Assembly (NCBI GenBank): GCA_024362935.1
Contig: JANCRA010000019.1
Span: 9,606,501 to 9,670,500, forward strand
Reading direction: 5' to 3'
Origin: Setophaga petechia
Taxonomy: Eukaryota > Chordata > Aves > Passeriformes > Parulidae
Length of the DNA stretch: 64,000 bases
The notes below the pieces were generated by a model that saw nothing but the letters and a program-made list of their open reading frames with translations, was not told where the DNA came from and did no database searches. Shown piece by piece: positions 1 through 13,918 of this stretch (within the stretch, counting starts at the first letter, position 1; each line of letters starts with the position of its first letter). A program made the translations under genes and the position numbers.

Positions 1-2483
1 AATCCCTCTTTTGCCCCAAGGTTACAACTTATTTTGTTGGACCAGATGACATGACAGCATGATTCTATCAGGACAAATCAAAGTTTACTGAGCAAATCTG
101 TGTTCTATAACCTGATTTATTGGTGCCATCTGCCAATACCCATGAACAGATGCTCTCTAGGACCTCACTAGTGTGCAATAATGACTGGGAGAAACCCACT
201 GCAAATGACTGAATTTTTAAAGTTACTGAATGTAGCAGGAGAGATAACAAACATAATGAGAAAATGTCTTGGAGAATGTATCCCAGTGTTCATTTTGCAG
301 TTCTGGTTCTCTGACAGAAGTACTTCAGAGCATCTTCATCTACATATGTGGGTATGAGATGTAAAAATAAACCAAGAACTCACATTTTCCCAAGATTTCG
401 CTCCAGTCCTTTGCTATTAGTGCTTCAAAGAAAAGGGAGCATTTTGGTGGGAGCAGTTACAGTCACAGCTTACCCAAAATCAATGAATTCTTCACGATTG
501 CAAGAGTTCTTTTTATGGTTGTATTCAAGCAGGTCAGAATTGCCATACTGCTAGCCCTAATGTCCTTTCTTTTTACTGTTTTTCCCCTGCTCTGCAGCTA
601 TTTTCAAGCCCCATGTACTCTGAGGGCATGCCAAGGTAGAAGCAAGCGATTTGCAATTATTGCCACTGGCAACATTAATTTTGCATTCCCATCTCTTCAA
701 AAACACAAGGGAGCAAAAGAGATAAGAGGAAGACAAGCAACTTGTCAGGGTGGAGATTGGAAACGTGCCTGGGACCAGTGGAGGCACTGCAGAAGGTGAG
801 GGAGGGCAGCCCCAGCTCCTGCAGCCCCAGGGAACACCTGCAGAGGTGCAGGAGCAGCCCAGCCCCAGTGTCCTCATGGCTCTGGTCCCGCCTCCCACTG
901 CCTCCTGCCAAACTAAACATCCATCTCTTGGGAGCTGCGTTAAAATTAGAAGCTGAAATTGTAGCAATGGAAGGACACTTTGCCTTCTTGCCTAGCATGC
1001 CCTATTCAGCAGCCCACTCTGTCCATACCAAGGGCATCACATGGAATTCAATCAAACGTGCTCAGGATCAGGTTGTTGATGGACACAGCCTATCCAATAT
1101 CTGACAAAGTCGTAAAATCAGGGAACAGTGACTTTCAAGCACTGTCACTCTTTCAGAGGCTGAATTTGGATCTGAAGCTGAAGAGGTGAAGAGTAGAAAT
1201 CCTCCTTCCCTTATTGTGCCAATTCATTAAAATCACACACTCATGGAAATTCTCCACAGAGAAACTATCCCTGAACTATTAATAAAATCTTCCTGAACTA
1301 TTAATACCATCACTGGGAGTTTTAATCCACCTTGGGAACTGATTATGTAAGTGGACAGGCCTGAAGATGCTGTTTTTATCCTCAGTTTACATGACATTTC
1401 ACTTTAAACAGTTTTGTTTATGACCGATGTCTTCCTGAATCTGGGGGCAATTATTTTCTTTCCAGGGGAATAGTATTTGGATTTGTAGCAAACTGTCAAG
1501 TATAGTTGAGATAGAAGTTCATTGGGGTGTGTGCTTGGTTTTCTGATTAGAAAGGGTAAAGGTTATGAAAGCACTTTAAAAATGCTTATTTCTCAAAATT
1601 CAGACATTCTGTAACCTAGAAATATGCTGTAATATGGATTTTGAGCTCAGGTCTTTGGTCTATGATGGCAATTCATGCAGTTTGAAAGGAATGACCTTGA
1701 GCATCAGGCTGGATTCATTCCTATTTTTCATATTCCAAAGATGGCTTTGCATTCCCAACACACTTTGGTGTCAGGAGCTGCTGGAAAATCATGTTAATTT
1801 TTAGCTTCCAGGCAGTTCCAAACAACACCATAGTAAAAGGTTTCTGATGCATATTCATGCCAAAAGAAATAGGTGTTTTCATGGCAAGAACAGGCAGAAA
1901 GAAAGAACAATTGTCTCTAATCAACCTCATAGCTTCCAAGCACCCCTCCTAAGCTATCAAATGGAACATTATGGACCAAAGGTTTTCAGTTCCAGGCTCA
2001 GTTCAAGAATTTTTCTGCACAGGAGGTCTGAGCAGAGACGGGAAGCGATGATCCTCAGAACATTTTGCTCTGACCTGCAAGCACTTCTTCTATCTGAAAT
2101 GAAAGATGTATTGAAGTCTGCATGGGTTTGGGGGGCCTGTGGTAGCTCCACTGTGTTCGTTATTTTCTCTTTAGGCATTATAAAGAGGAGAATACCTGAC
2201 AACAGCAAAGAAGCAAATATATAAAGCAAAACAAAGACAAATCAGGCAAAAGAATAGTCCCATCAATGGCCTCAGTTTCATTAAATCAACTCAAACTCTA
2301 TGTTTGGACTATTTTTGCCTGTATTGCTCTGGGAAGGTGCCACTGCAGCACCTTGATAGAGGTATTCCTTATTTTAGATCAATTTAAGTGCCAGTGAAGA
2401 AGGCCTGCTCTGACTGGGGAGTGAGCCAGCTGTCCAAGAAGATATTTGAAGTTCTTACCCTGAAGTGTGGATGGATGAGTGTA
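1..2483. other. CLVS1 intron, no recognisable element
   Basis: Intronic on the CLVS1 strand. Moderately GC-rich near 730-910, where overlapping open frames arise on both strands, but none resembles a known protein. No repeat family recognised. Confidence 0.6.
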
Positions 2484-2896
2484 CAGTGAGGTGGATTGAG
2501 AACTGGCTCAAAGGCAGATCCCAGAGGGCCATAATCAGTATCACAGGGTCAGGCTGGGGTCCTGTCACTGGTGGAGTCCCACAAGGTTCAGTTGAATTTA
2601 TTCATCAACGACTCCAATGAAGGGGCAGATGCCTCCTCAGCAAGTTCAACAGGGCAAGAGGGAATGGGTAAAAGCTGATGCATGGGAAGTTCCACCTAAA
2701 CATGAGGAAGAACTTCTTTCAGTGCTCCAGGGTGAGAACTGAACAGATTGCCCAGAGGGGTTGTGGAGTCTCCCTCAAGGATCATCTGGACACAGTCCTG
2801 TGCCATGTGCTCTGGGATGACCCTGCTTGAGCAGGGGGTTTGGACCTGATGGCTGTGGTCCCTTCCAGCCTGATCCATTCTGTGATTATGTGATTC
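2484..2896 (+). mobile_element. CR1 LINE fragment, internally deleted
   Basis: Plus-strand CR1 remnant. It begins with the segment for the reverse transcriptase region (GTGGATTGAGAACTGGCTCA, then CCTGTCACTGGTGGAGTCCC), jumps to the 3' part (AGGAAGAACTTCTTTCAGTG), and ends with the CR1 tail GATCCATTCTGTGATTATG at 2871-2889. Several hundred bases of the consensus are missing. Non-functional. Confidence 0.85.
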
Positions 2897-4347
2897 CCTG
2901 CTATTGCTAAAGAGCAGGTTAGTTGGTTAGGACTGGATTTGATGTATTTATCTACTCTGTAATTTCATTGCTGAGCAACATGCTAAGGTGTCCAGCCTTG
3001 TTTTCAGAGGAGAAGACAGCAATGCCCAAAAATAATTAGAACAATATATGTGTGCTATGTTTCATTTATAACATTGGAATAAAACCCAGGTATATCCTCA
3101 GGATTGGGTATTTTTGACAAGGAATCAGGTTAAGAAAAGGCTCCATGATCCCAGAGTCCATTTCACAGTAGACTCCAAAAATGTACCTCATTATAAAATA
3201 CACCTTCCCAAGGAATCACAAGACATGAGAAATCAAAAGAGAATTCCTAAAAGCAAAAGCTCTCCAGCAGAAAATCAATTTCAGCTACTTTCACCTCGCC
3301 CCAGGGAAAGCAGCAGAGACACTAAGTGGGGTGTGGGAAATGTCTCATACATCTTGCTGGAACTGCACAAGGCAGACCTCCAGACAGGAGCTTTTCTTTC
3401 CAAGACAGCTCTGCTCTAATTAGGGACTTCTACAAAATTAGTATGTTGCAGTTCTAAACAGTTCTGGATGATTCCCATATCAAATTTCTTTGGGTTTGGG
3501 GTTTTTTTTTCCTTTAAAAAAAAAGTCTTTGTCCTTGTTCTAATTGACAGGCTTACAAAAGCAGGTGGACTGAGGAATGAAGGTCAAATTGAACTTAATG
3601 TGCTTAATAGGGCAAGGAACAAAGTTTAGAAGAAATTTACACACACAAAAAAAATCTTCTTTGGTTGTTTTTTCTTTTTTATTTTTTTTTTGTTTGACTG
3701 TCATGCTTCCTTTTCAAGGGTTTTTGTGTGCTTTTTGGTGTACCTTCAAATTTAAAAGAAAGAAATTACCTTTAAATAAAATTGTTATATTAAGGGCTTT
3801 CCTATAAGACAGATGTGTGAGATATAACCTAGTTTATAGACACAACAATCTACATTGGGTGGACATAAAATTAATTTTTTATATAGGAAAGTACATCCTG
3901 CTCCTTTTTTTCTAGAGGCAGACTGCTAGCTTAAACCTCTGGCTGGTTCCTATAATTCTCAGTATTGGGCCTTTCTGAGTATTGTTAAAGCTGGTCAACA
4001 TGTCCCAAAAAATACATGTTGCCCCTTGAAAATGAAGACTGACTGATGTCTCACTAAAAATGATTAATATAATTTGTGCATTCCAGCAGGAAGGCAAATT
4101 TTTTTTCTTTTTCAGGTCACTATAAATCTCTGTTTTTCAAAGTTATTCCCCTGCTTCCAATCTTTCATTTCTTTACTTTCCAGTGGTTCAGACCCAGATT
4201 GGATTTCTATACTGACATTAGATGCTACTGTACAGCCTGGGAGCAACTGTGACAATTTACTTCCAAAGAACCAAGGCGCCAGAAGCTTCTTCCTTATAGA
4301 TACAGCTTGTGGGATGGCAGCCAGCTTGAAAAATATAGAATTATTAA
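2897..4347. other. CLVS1 intron; duplicated block begins at 3561
   Basis: AT-rich, with short T-runs near 3500 and 3670. No gene or known repeat recognised before the microsatellite at 4348. Confidence 0.6.
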
Positions 4348-4755
<408 letters not shown>

Positions 4756-5177
4756 GCAAATATGGAAGTTTCCATTTTGTCTTAGGGTTTTTTTTTTGTT
4801 TTTTTTAGAATAATCTGTGAAAAGCCCCAAATCTTAAAAGCTTCATTCCCATGTGTGAGGAAGGCAACTGAATTAGTGAATTTTGCATGAGATGGGCATT
4901 TTATGGCTCTGGTCTGCTATAAAACACGATTTTAGGTTATCACATGGTAGAAAATCACTTTGGGCTTCACACTTCTGTCAGTCCATGTGTTTTGCTAGCT
5001 GGGCTCAGACTCTGCAGCAATTTCTCAGCAGTCATTGAAGTCACTGCAACATGCAGCACTGCAGCACTTTATCTCAGTCAGATTTGTATCCTAAACTCCC
5101 ATGAAATGCAGTGGAAACACACTCTTCTTGAAAATGCACACCCCAACAGGACATATGTCATCCCTAAAGAGAATTAT

Positions 5178-5690
5178 GGAATCATAGAATCACTGAACAG
5201 AATCATAGGGTTGGAAAGGATCTTAAAAGTCATCTGGTTCCAATCCCTCTGCCATGGCAGGGATGCCACTCATTAAATCACGTTGCTCAGGATCCATTAA
5301 ACCTGGCCTTGACCATTTTCAGGGATGGAACATCCACAATTTCTCTGTTCCATTTCCTCAGCACTCTCTAAGAAAAGAATTTCTTCCTAATATCTAATCT
5401 AAACCAGCCTTCTTTTAATTTAAAACCTTGTCCTGTAACTATCTGCTCACATAAGAAGTCCCTCTCCCTCCTTGCAGCCTCCCTGAGGTGCTGGAAGGCT
5501 GCAATGAGGTCTCCCCAGAGCCTTCCCATCCCCAGGCTAAGCACCCCCAGCTCTCTCAGCCTGTTTTTGTAGGAAAGGTGCTCTATTCCTCTGAGCATCT
5601 TTTTGACCCTCCTCTGGACTCACTCTAGCAGGTTGACATCTTTCATAGGCTAAGGACCCCAGACCAGGTGGGGTCTCAAAAGCTAAATTC
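5178..5690 (-). mobile_element. CR1 LINE 3' fragment, minus strand, copy 1
   Basis: On the plus strand it starts with GGAATCATAGAATCACTGAA, the reversed CR1 3' terminal repeat, and continues through the typical reversed 3' region (GTTGGAAAGGATCTTAAAAG ... CCCCAGCTCTCTCAGCCTG) until about 5690. 5'-truncated, in an intron of CLVS1. Confidence 0.92.
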
Positions 5691-6359
5691 ATCATTTACT
5701 GGAATTTGAAATGGAATCACCTGTGATGTTACACTGCTTGTCCTCCTGTGTGCTGGCCTGATTACCCCATAGTCCTTCACAGTACATCCAATATGCAGAT
5801 TTGTAATGATTTCAGATCTACTGACCTGTCTGAGGTGGAAATGGCTTATTTCACTGTATAGCAGAAGAAAAAGATATCACTTAATGCCTGAGGCTGCTCA
5901 CAAATATTACTCTAGTATGGTTTTAGATGTCAGCCAGGACAAACCACAGCTAAAGAGTGTGGAGAGTCCTGATGATGTGCCCTGGGTTGCAGGAGGTGCT
6001 GTATGCATACATATTGCTAAATCTGGGGGAAAAAATGACCTTGAAGCAGCACAGAAGCTCTGCAGAGCAGGTATATAAGGGGATTTTTTCATATCATCTC
6101 ACAAATCCACCCTGTATTCTCACCAGCTGTGCTCAATCTCTGATGCTCGGGAGGCAGGCGAGAGAAAGCCCCAGGACACCTTGTGCTAATTGTGGGGGGA
6201 AGGAACCTGCCTGAGTCCCAGAGCCAAAGCCCTGAAGGAGGAGACCTGATTATACTCTGCTTTTCATGCTGAGCTGTAGGGGTTAGGAGTACACACAGGA
6301 TGAGGACGGCTTCATCAGAATCTCCCTTCACAGCGGAGAGACAGGCTGCTCTCCTCCCC

Positions 6360-7080
6360 CTGGAAGCGTATTTGCACACAGCCCCAGCGGTCGTCCCATT
6401 ATTTATGCCACGCGAAAAAAAGAAAAAAAAAAAATCCTAGGCTCTTCCTTGACTGGCGTTTGTTGGATAAGATCGTAGGTACAAAACACCCTTCGCAAAG
6501 TACAATAGCCTGTAAAGACCGGCCAGCCGCCGCCTCCTCCTCTGCTGGGCGTGGCGGGCTGGCGGAGGATGCTGTAGGATGCAGTGCGAGCGCCTCTCCA
6601 GCGGGACGCTCGCTGCATGTCAATGATGCCCAGGCTGTTCGTGCCGCGCCGGGCAGCGGCTCCCGCAGTTTCCATGGTGCTGCCATGGTGCGCTCTCCCC
6701 ACACCTTCACTTATCAGCATTTCCCACCCATCCTCCTCCCTGTAACACGCTGCTTGCTCACCCCGAAAGGTCAGCCATTGTAATGATGATTTTAGCAGGG
6801 GGAGGCAGGGAGGCCGAAGGGTGAAAAGGTGAGCTCTGAGCAGCGCTGTGCGTGGGAACCGGGGGCTTGCCTTGCGCTGTACAATGAGAAATTAGAAAGC
6901 TTCCCCTCGTCAACCCCCTCTCGCTTCCCAGGCCGGCCGAGTCAGATGTCCTGACGGAGTTAAAAAATGTTCGTGAGAAGTGGCTGGAGACCCGACTTTA
7001 AATCTTCAGTATCTCCTCGGCAAATGATGTGCCAGTGTGTGCTGGGGCGAAGGGACTGCCTCTGTCCGCAGAGGAAACTG
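6360..7080. promoter_or_regulatory. CpG-rich intronic block upstream of CLVS1 exon, copy 1 (possible internal promoter)
   Basis: Locally GC- and CpG-rich, for example GACCGGCCAGCCGCCGCC near 6517 and GTGCCGCGCCGGGCAGCGG near 6640, in an otherwise AT-rich intron poor in CpG. It ends about 170-250 bp before the exon at 7249. No clear TATA box or initiator could be assigned, and no open frame in it joins the exon in frame. It could be an alternative promoter, an enhancer or simply an old CpG island. Function is inferred from composition only. Confidence 0.4.
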
Positions 7081-7248
7081 ATACAAACGCTTACAGGCAT
7101 CTTTTTTGTTTCTCCATTTTCCTCCTGCCCCCTCCCAGTGCTCGTTTGCAGATGGAAAGAGACAGATTTTTCCTCCGACTTTCATCCAATTGACTGCTGG
7201 AGTAAAGCACTGCATCTCTTAACTGCCTTCCTTTCTTTCTTTCTATAG

Positions 7249-7359
7249 GACAGCTTTCCTGCACGTTTTGGAGGAGTTCATTTTGTCAATCAGCCCTGGT
7301 ACATCCATGCCCTGTACACGCTAATCAAACCATTCCTCAAAGACAAGACAAGGAAAAGG
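7249..7359 (+). CDS. CLVS1: CLVS1 (clavesin-1) coding exon, CRAL-TRIO domain part, copy 1
   Basis: Internal coding exon of 111 bp (37 codons, phase 0 at both ends). It reads [18 protein letters not shown], then [19 protein letters not shown]. This is the late CRAL-TRIO lipid-binding segment of clavesins, about residues 211-247 if the protein has the usual 354-residue length. The acceptor is a CTTT-rich pyrimidine tract ending in TATAG; the donor is AGG|GTAACT. Clavesins bind phosphatidylinositol 3,5-bisphosphate and act on clathrin-coated vesicles and late endosomes/lysosomes, mainly in neurons (family knowledge). CLVS1 is chosen over CLVS2 because the terminal exon at 36974 has the CLVS1 tail and the neighbour is ASPH, as in human. 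Earlier exons are off the left edge. An identical exon sits at 18463 because of the 11-kb duplication. Confidence 0.95.
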
Positions 7360-8519
7360 GTAACTAGATGGGGGTGGGAGTGGGGAGGAACCTGCAGACC
7401 TGGATTTTCCAAGTAGCTGCCTGTTTTATTTTCTAGGGGGTTTTTTTGTTTGTTTTTTGTTTTTTTGGGTTTTTTTTCCTCTCAATTTTCCATATGGTAT
7501 AAGAAAATTGCTGCTGTTATTAAAAATTAGAGTTTGGAATGGCCTGGATTGAATCAATAACTCAGCCAGGGACCAGAAATTTGTTATTGCTAACAAAGCA
7601 TGGATACATTTTACTGGGACATGCTCAGGGATAGAGAGAATTGGCAATGTAGAGGGACTATCAGGCCTGGATAAAGTTGCTTGCAAGTGAGGGAAAATTC
7701 AGTTCAACTCTTTTAGTAGGAGTAAAAATTCATATTACATTCCTTCAGCAGGGTGACTATTTTCACATGATGCTAACTCACTTGCTTCCACCAAAGATAC
7801 CCATGCCTCAAGGCTGTTTGCTCCCACTGCAGAAGAGGCAGATCCTCTCCATGAAACCCAAGTGAATTGGTGGGTCTGCAGTCATCCTAGTCAGTTGTTC
7901 TCTGCAGTCTGTCAGACAACAGCTAAATAATCCCTTAGGAGACCCCAGAGTCCACCCTGAGCTGGATCTGACTAGGCAGGAAAAGGGTAGGACCCACCTG
8001 AAAGCAAAGAGGGATTAGAGAAACAAGAGTTGCTGAAGCAGCACCAAGTGATGACACAGCCTGCTACCCCCCTGGAAGTGTTTGTCCTGGGGTGCAGGGC
8101 TAGAGGCCCCCTCAGATGCTGAAGTTCTACTCTTTATGCCTGCTTTCAGTAAGGTCCACTGTCATCCTTTTCTTCTCATTGCTCTTCACATAAGCCTCCA
8201 TCCCTTACAGTAGCAATAATCAGTCATAATTCCTGACTTCTGCTTCTCCTGATCTGGTACTTAAGAAACTGAAATTGTCAAGTGCTAAAAGCAAGCAAAT
8301 CAGAAATGTTAGTAGCACCAGCCTAATTCTTCAGCTGCCCATCCCGAAGTTAATCCCCTCTCTTCTGCCAACTGAGTAAGCCCTGAGAACTTTTGAAATT
8401 CCCCCTGAAACTGCAGTGTCAACTAATGATGCTCCACAAATCATTAGTGCTGCTATGATTGTACTTAATGAAGTAAGGAGTGGGTGATGACTTTGAACTT
8501 TCTTTTTTATTTGTTAAAG

Positions 8520-8755
8520 ATCTTTCTTCATGGGAACAACCTGAACAGCCTCCACCAGCTAATACACCCTGAATGCCTGCCCTCTGAGTTTGGGGGGACT
8601 CTGCCTCCCTACGACATGGGGACATGGGCTCGAACGCTGCTGGGTCCCGACTACAGCGATGAGAACGAGTACACCCACACCTCCTACAACGCCATGCACG
8701 TGAAGCACGCCTCCTCCAACCTGGAGAGGGAGGCCTCGCCCAAGCCCATGAAAAG
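8520..8755 (+). CDS. CLVS1: CLVS1 (clavesin-1) penultimate coding exon, copy 1
   Basis: Coding exon of 236 bp (78 codons plus two bases). It begins [18 protein letters not shown], runs through [20 protein letters not shown], and ends [12 protein letters not shown] plus AG of a split Arg codon. This covers the end of the CRAL-TRIO fold and the start of the clavesin C-terminal tail, about residues 248-325. The acceptor is TTTGTTAAAG|ATC and the donor AAAAG|GTTGGT. The intron before it is 1160 bp. The phase-2 end is completed by the first base of the exon at 36974 (AG|G, Arg). The open frame continues past the donor into intron, so the exon boundary rests on family alignment and splice phase. 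A near-identical copy lies at 19737-19972, differing by two synonymous changes that I noticed. Confidence 0.95.
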
Positions 8756-11700
8756 GTTGGTACTGCCCTCAAAATCAGCTCTTTTTTGGCTCCCTGAACA
8801 GGTTAAATCTCACAGGAAGCGCTCATCTGGCTCGAAGGGAGGCAGTAATTTGGCAAACGTTGATGGTGAGGAGTGCTTTACTCTGGGCTGTGCTCATGGT
8901 GTGGTGGGAGAAAGGAAGCCACAGTGGAACTGTAATTACTTGTCTGATTACTGTGCATGAAAATGAGGGGAAATTAATGAGCACAGAGCATTACAAAAAG
9001 TACATCAGGGTGAGATGCTGTCCTGCACGGTGCAGTGCACCCAGTGCACTTCAGCACTGGTCCCAATTCCTTGCTGCTGATCTGCTGCTGCTGACCTGCT
9101 CGTTATCCATGAGGGATTTACCTCCTTGAAAAAGCAGCTTTTGTATGATGAACACCACTGCCCTCTAAAGGGAAAAGGAGTTGGTCTTCTCCCTCTGCTT
9201 CTGCTCCCACTTGCTCTGCACAGCCCTGCAAAGGCAGTTGCAGAGCTGCTCTTTAAATGCTCTGATTTTAGTTCTAGTGATTGTGCATTCAGCTCTGAAT
9301 GCTCAAAATGACACCTCTGGAGCGTGTTACCCTCAGTAGCTGGACTGACTGTGGGGATGGGGTCAGGAAGCTGGATACCTGGCACAAGCTGTGGGTGGTA
9401 TGGCTCAGCCAGCACCAGCTGCAGTGAGCCGTGGCCGTGTAGGCTTCCCTGTGTGAGTGCAACATCTGCACTTGCCTCACCCCTGGCATCCCCTCCATGA
9501 AACTGCTTTCCCTGCAGATCGCAGTGATGCTTTCCTCGCTGCTGCCACTTGATGAGTGCCTTGCTCACAGGCACGGCGTCACTCTCCGTGACAGGGAGCG
9601 GCCATCATTTTGTCACAGCAAAATCAAAGCTGACAACACAGACAGGCCATAATGTCATGCAATTAATTTTGAAAGTCTTTCATCTTCAGAGGAAAAAAGA
9701 AATGCATTCTTGATTCACAGCTCCCTTCCAGGTCAGAGGGATGCCACGCAGCTGTGTCTGCGAAGTGAGGCCTCGTGCTGGAAACACTAACACTTATGAC
9801 TGACTGCAAGGGCTCACAGGGCCACAGGACTTTCAGGCTATGAGCCTGCATCTTTGTCATGAGGAGGGGTGGCCACCTGCATTGTCAGCAGTTCTCACTC
9901 CTGACCACCAACTGAGGCTGGGAGCCAGCACGAGTTTACAAAGCCTGCTCCAGAGAGCTGAGTTTAAACCAATTTATTTTTAATAAATATTGTCAGTGAA
10001 ACACACTGAATTATTTTAGAAAATTACTAAATATTTCTTTATTAATAAACTATATCCCCTTTTACGTAGCTTTATAGAAAGATCTAAATCTGCTGCTTTT
10101 TAAAGCCCCAAATATGTTGAGAGCTGTTCACAGGTAAATCTTTGCCGAGGATCTTAACCTTGGCTGCAAAGAAGGGAGGGTCTTATTGTCCCCTCAGGGG
10201 AGAACCTCAGCTTGAAAATTAGTTCAGTGCCAGAAAACCCTGCCTTGAGGCAAAGCCTTCTTTTATAATCTGTTCACTAATACAAAAGTGCACTAATACA
10301 AATACGGGGAGGGGATGAATCTAATTTGTCATGTTGCCTCTGGGCAGACTAGATCTAACTCTTAGCCTAATTTTGTTACTCGGCAGTTAAGTCAACCATC
10401 TGATCTTGCACCTCGTGGTCACTACTTGCTGTTAGAGGTGAAAAGTTCACAGCTTCAACAGATTTTCTCCTATGAGTATTTGCTTTGATTCTTCTTCTCC
10501 TGAAATTATGGTTTGGCCCAATCACAGGTAAAAGCCTATATTTAGAAAGCATGACTGTGCGCTTTATTAGATGTTTGGTTTTTTTACCAGATTTATATCT
10601 AGGGCATCTTAAAAGGTCTCCAGACTTCTACCAGCATTACCTGTCTTGATCTATCTCCCTTCCTTGCCTCTTTAGGTTCATTTATCTCTAACACAATGTG
10701 AAACTCAGGCTATGACTGAGATTTCTGGATACTCCAGAGAGGTTTGCACTAGGCATATGTGATCTTCTGACATTATTCTTCATCTTAAATATAACTCCCT
10801 CACAATTGTTCTATCATTTCTTTCCCTTATTAAAACAATTTCTAGTTTTATTGAAAATATCTCCTCTGGTCCTCCTTTCCTGGCATACACTCTTAGGTAA
10901 CATATTAATTTCGTGTTTTTCTGATCAAATGATTGGTTTAACAAAAAATAAAGGTAAAGGTCAGTGACTTTTTCTTAAGCAATCATGTTCCACTGAAAGG
11001 GGCAAATATGCAAAGACTGAGCCTTCTTAGGTTTCTGCAATTTAAGGCTGAAAAGCCTGAACGATTACAGGATCTTTCCTCTCTGACTGCCCAGACATCA
11101 CTGCAGTTTACCTGCCCTGTAACCAGCTGCAGGGCAGGGCAATGCTTGTGAGACTTGGCTTTACCTGGGGGGCTGAAATTGCAGTGGTTGCTCCCAGCTG
11201 TGGCACTGTCCTGCTGTGTGACAAGGTGCAGAGCTGCAGCCCCTCCTGGCTCTGTGGCCACTTGCTGTAAAACCATGCAAGCCCATCCTTGCTAAAGCTG
11301 CCACTGGACCTGAGGAGTGTTGAAGCACCTGGAATCTTTGAGCTCAGTGCTGCTATAACAGCTGAGAGCCTTGCACTGTGACCACAGAGATGTGCCCCTG
11401 TGAAACGAAATTCCACCATTCTCTACACCTGGAGAGAAGCTCACCCTTTATACCTACTCCAAAAAGAATGTCTGGCAATTTTAGTAGCAGAGAGGCTGAG
11501 AAATCAAGGTATGAATTATAGATCTGGAAGAAAATTGCCAGGAAATGGAATCAGAGAATCATTGACCAAAATAATGTAGTAGCCATGTAACCCACATTAG
11601 CAAATGAATGCAGGGGGGGAAGGAGGCCATTTTCAAGATGTTCCTGAGACCAAACTGAGAACTAAAATAAATCTCCAAATGCAGGCCAGGAAAAAATGAG

Positions 11701-13918
11701 GCACTAAGCAGCAGTGAGAGGGGCTGAAGCTGGAGCAAGTACCTGCCTGTAGGTTGGTTTTAGGACTGACAGCAGTGCTTTGGCTCCTGTCACCATGGCA
11801 GGGACATGTAAATTGAAACAGGTTCACCTGAGAACTCTGGGGAGGAGGAAGAAAGCAGAGCATATTTTTCCAGCAAGAAGCTATAGAAGACAGTGGATTG
11901 TTTATCTTTTTCAGAGAGAAAAGGTTGAAATGGACTTGAAGGGAATAAAATCTGGGGAGAGAGAACAATTATTTGAGAAAAAGGACAATTTAGGCATTAG
12001 GCATGAGATCAAATGGGTGTAAGTTGATCAGAGTGTACCTTGGCTGCAAAACAGAGTTGGTTTGCTAGCCATCAGAGGCCAGAAACAGTGTGCCAGTATG
12101 ACAGTTGGACTGATACAGGAGTGAAAGACTAATGTGGAGGGGCTACAGGAGATTAAACTTGCATAGCAAAGTCTCATTAGATTCCAATTTCTGCTCCGTT
12201 TAACAGCAATGGAACCAGAACATTATCTTCTTCCCAGTCACGGGCAGGGGTGGTTTTCCCTGTGACTTGCACAAGATTTGTTCTCAAAGAAGAGTCCTTG
12301 TTGACTTCAGAGAATAGAGGTGCTGTAGATGGGGAAAGGATTGAAAATCCTCTCAGAGAAAGGCTGCCAGTGCCTCTAGTCAATGACATAATCTTGAAAA
12401 TTTTGAGATTTGACAAGAGTCTACAATATGGAAAATCTTTAATCAAAACCATTGCATTTTTTCCACCAGTGGCCACATGAAGTCCCACTGGAGCAAAACC
12501 AAACCAGTGGAAATGGCATTCCCATCTGCAGTATTGTTTGGGATCCCAAGTACACTATGAACAGATGGGAAACAAAGGAAAACAGCTGATGACTCCACAT
12601 AATGAGTCTTAATTACCATGGGGGGAGGGAGAGCAGCAACAATAAAAATCCATTCAGAATGTATGTTTGTTAAGATTCAGCTCAGTGAAGTCTGAAATGT
12701 GCAAGGTAGTAAACATGCAACCCAGCATTAATACAGCAAACTTAGTTTAATCTGAGAGCCTGGCTGCATCCATTAGACAGTCCTGGGAGCAGCAATGGCA
12801 ACAGACCCTCTTCTGAAGGATCTGGATCTATCCAGGAATCCTGTCACTCAAGAGTTTTGGGATTTCAGAGTCATGTAAATGGTGCAAAATTTGGAGCACA
12901 GGGAAGAATATGACCTCCCTTTCAGCTATGGCCAAGTCTTCTGTGACCTCTGATGGTCAGAAAGGGGCCTTGAGTCAACAGGGAGCCCACACAAAAGCAA
13001 AGCATTTGCCTGAGGTGTTCATGCTGGTTTTTGTTGATGAAGTGTTGTTTTTAGGAGCAGCTGGAGGTTTTATCTGGGTGTGCAGTTTAACAAATAGTTA
13101 TGTTGGATGGTTAAGCCTAGCAGTTAAAGAGTCAGAGACTGCTCTCAGCACATCACTGTGCCAATAGGGCACAATTTTTTGGCCCCATTCTCCCAACAGT
13201 AGGAGATCCATATCTGTAGCTATTTGGGTACCTAAGCATCCCCAGGTAAAGGGATGGACTCAGTGGCTGGGGAAGATGTGAAAGAGGTCTGTTCTTTGAA
13301 GTTTCCTCTATTCTCCAGTGTCACCCTTGCTCTCACACTGGGGTCCAGCAGCAACAAGTAAACTGCAGCAGCATGTTCCCTCTCTTTGACTCGCTTTTCT
13401 TTACAAGAACTGCCCTTCCTCAGCTGCATCTGGGTCACTTCTTGATGTTTGAATTTGCTCTTCAGTCCAAGTGATGAAGACTGTTCTCTGCCTTTGCTTG
13501 TTCCCTTCACAGGCACCAAGCACAGCCTGGGAGCTGAATGTTCCTTCTCTGCCCTCCCAGGCATCAAAAGAGCTCTGGCTTTTAACCTGCTGCCAGTGCA
13601 AACAGGTTTGATAATTTAAAATTGCCTTGCAGAGAAGAAAATTTTACCTAACTACATATATATTCTGGCTAAGGAACCTGGCTTGTTTAATCCAAGTTAT
13701 TTAGTCAAAATATAATTAATGAAAACTTTATTCAAATTTGGGGTTAAAATTATTCTTAGGATAACATGGGTTGCAAGAGCATTACTAACACAGAGTCAAG
13801 CTTATCAGAGACTCTGTACATTCAGAGTTAGGGTAAAACTTTTAAAGTAGAGCCAAGTACACTAATTATGAACATGTACAATCTGTGCATTATGTTTTCC
13901 TATGTAAAATAAAAACTT
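8756..13918. other. CLVS1 intron, copy 1
   Basis: Non-coding. Open frames such as 9005-9574 (minus) recur in the second copy only because the whole block is duplicated. A possible faint CR1 terminus lies near 11545-11590. Nothing else recognised. Confidence 0.6.

Noticed and set aside
6399..6783. Overlapping 103-107-codon frames in the CpG-rich block
   Set aside because: GC-rich sequence with few stop codons in several frames on both strands. No domain is recognisable, and none splices in frame to CLVS1.
8756..8960. Continuation of the CLVS1 open frame past 8755
   Set aside because: The clavesin alignment stops at PMKR, a GT donor lies exactly there, and the C-terminal tail is found in the exon at 36974. 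The extension is intron.
9005..9574. 189-codon minus-strand open frame, preserved at 20228-20797
   Set aside because: Its preservation comes from the whole 11-kb block being present twice, not from selection. It matches no family I know and overlaps other open frames.
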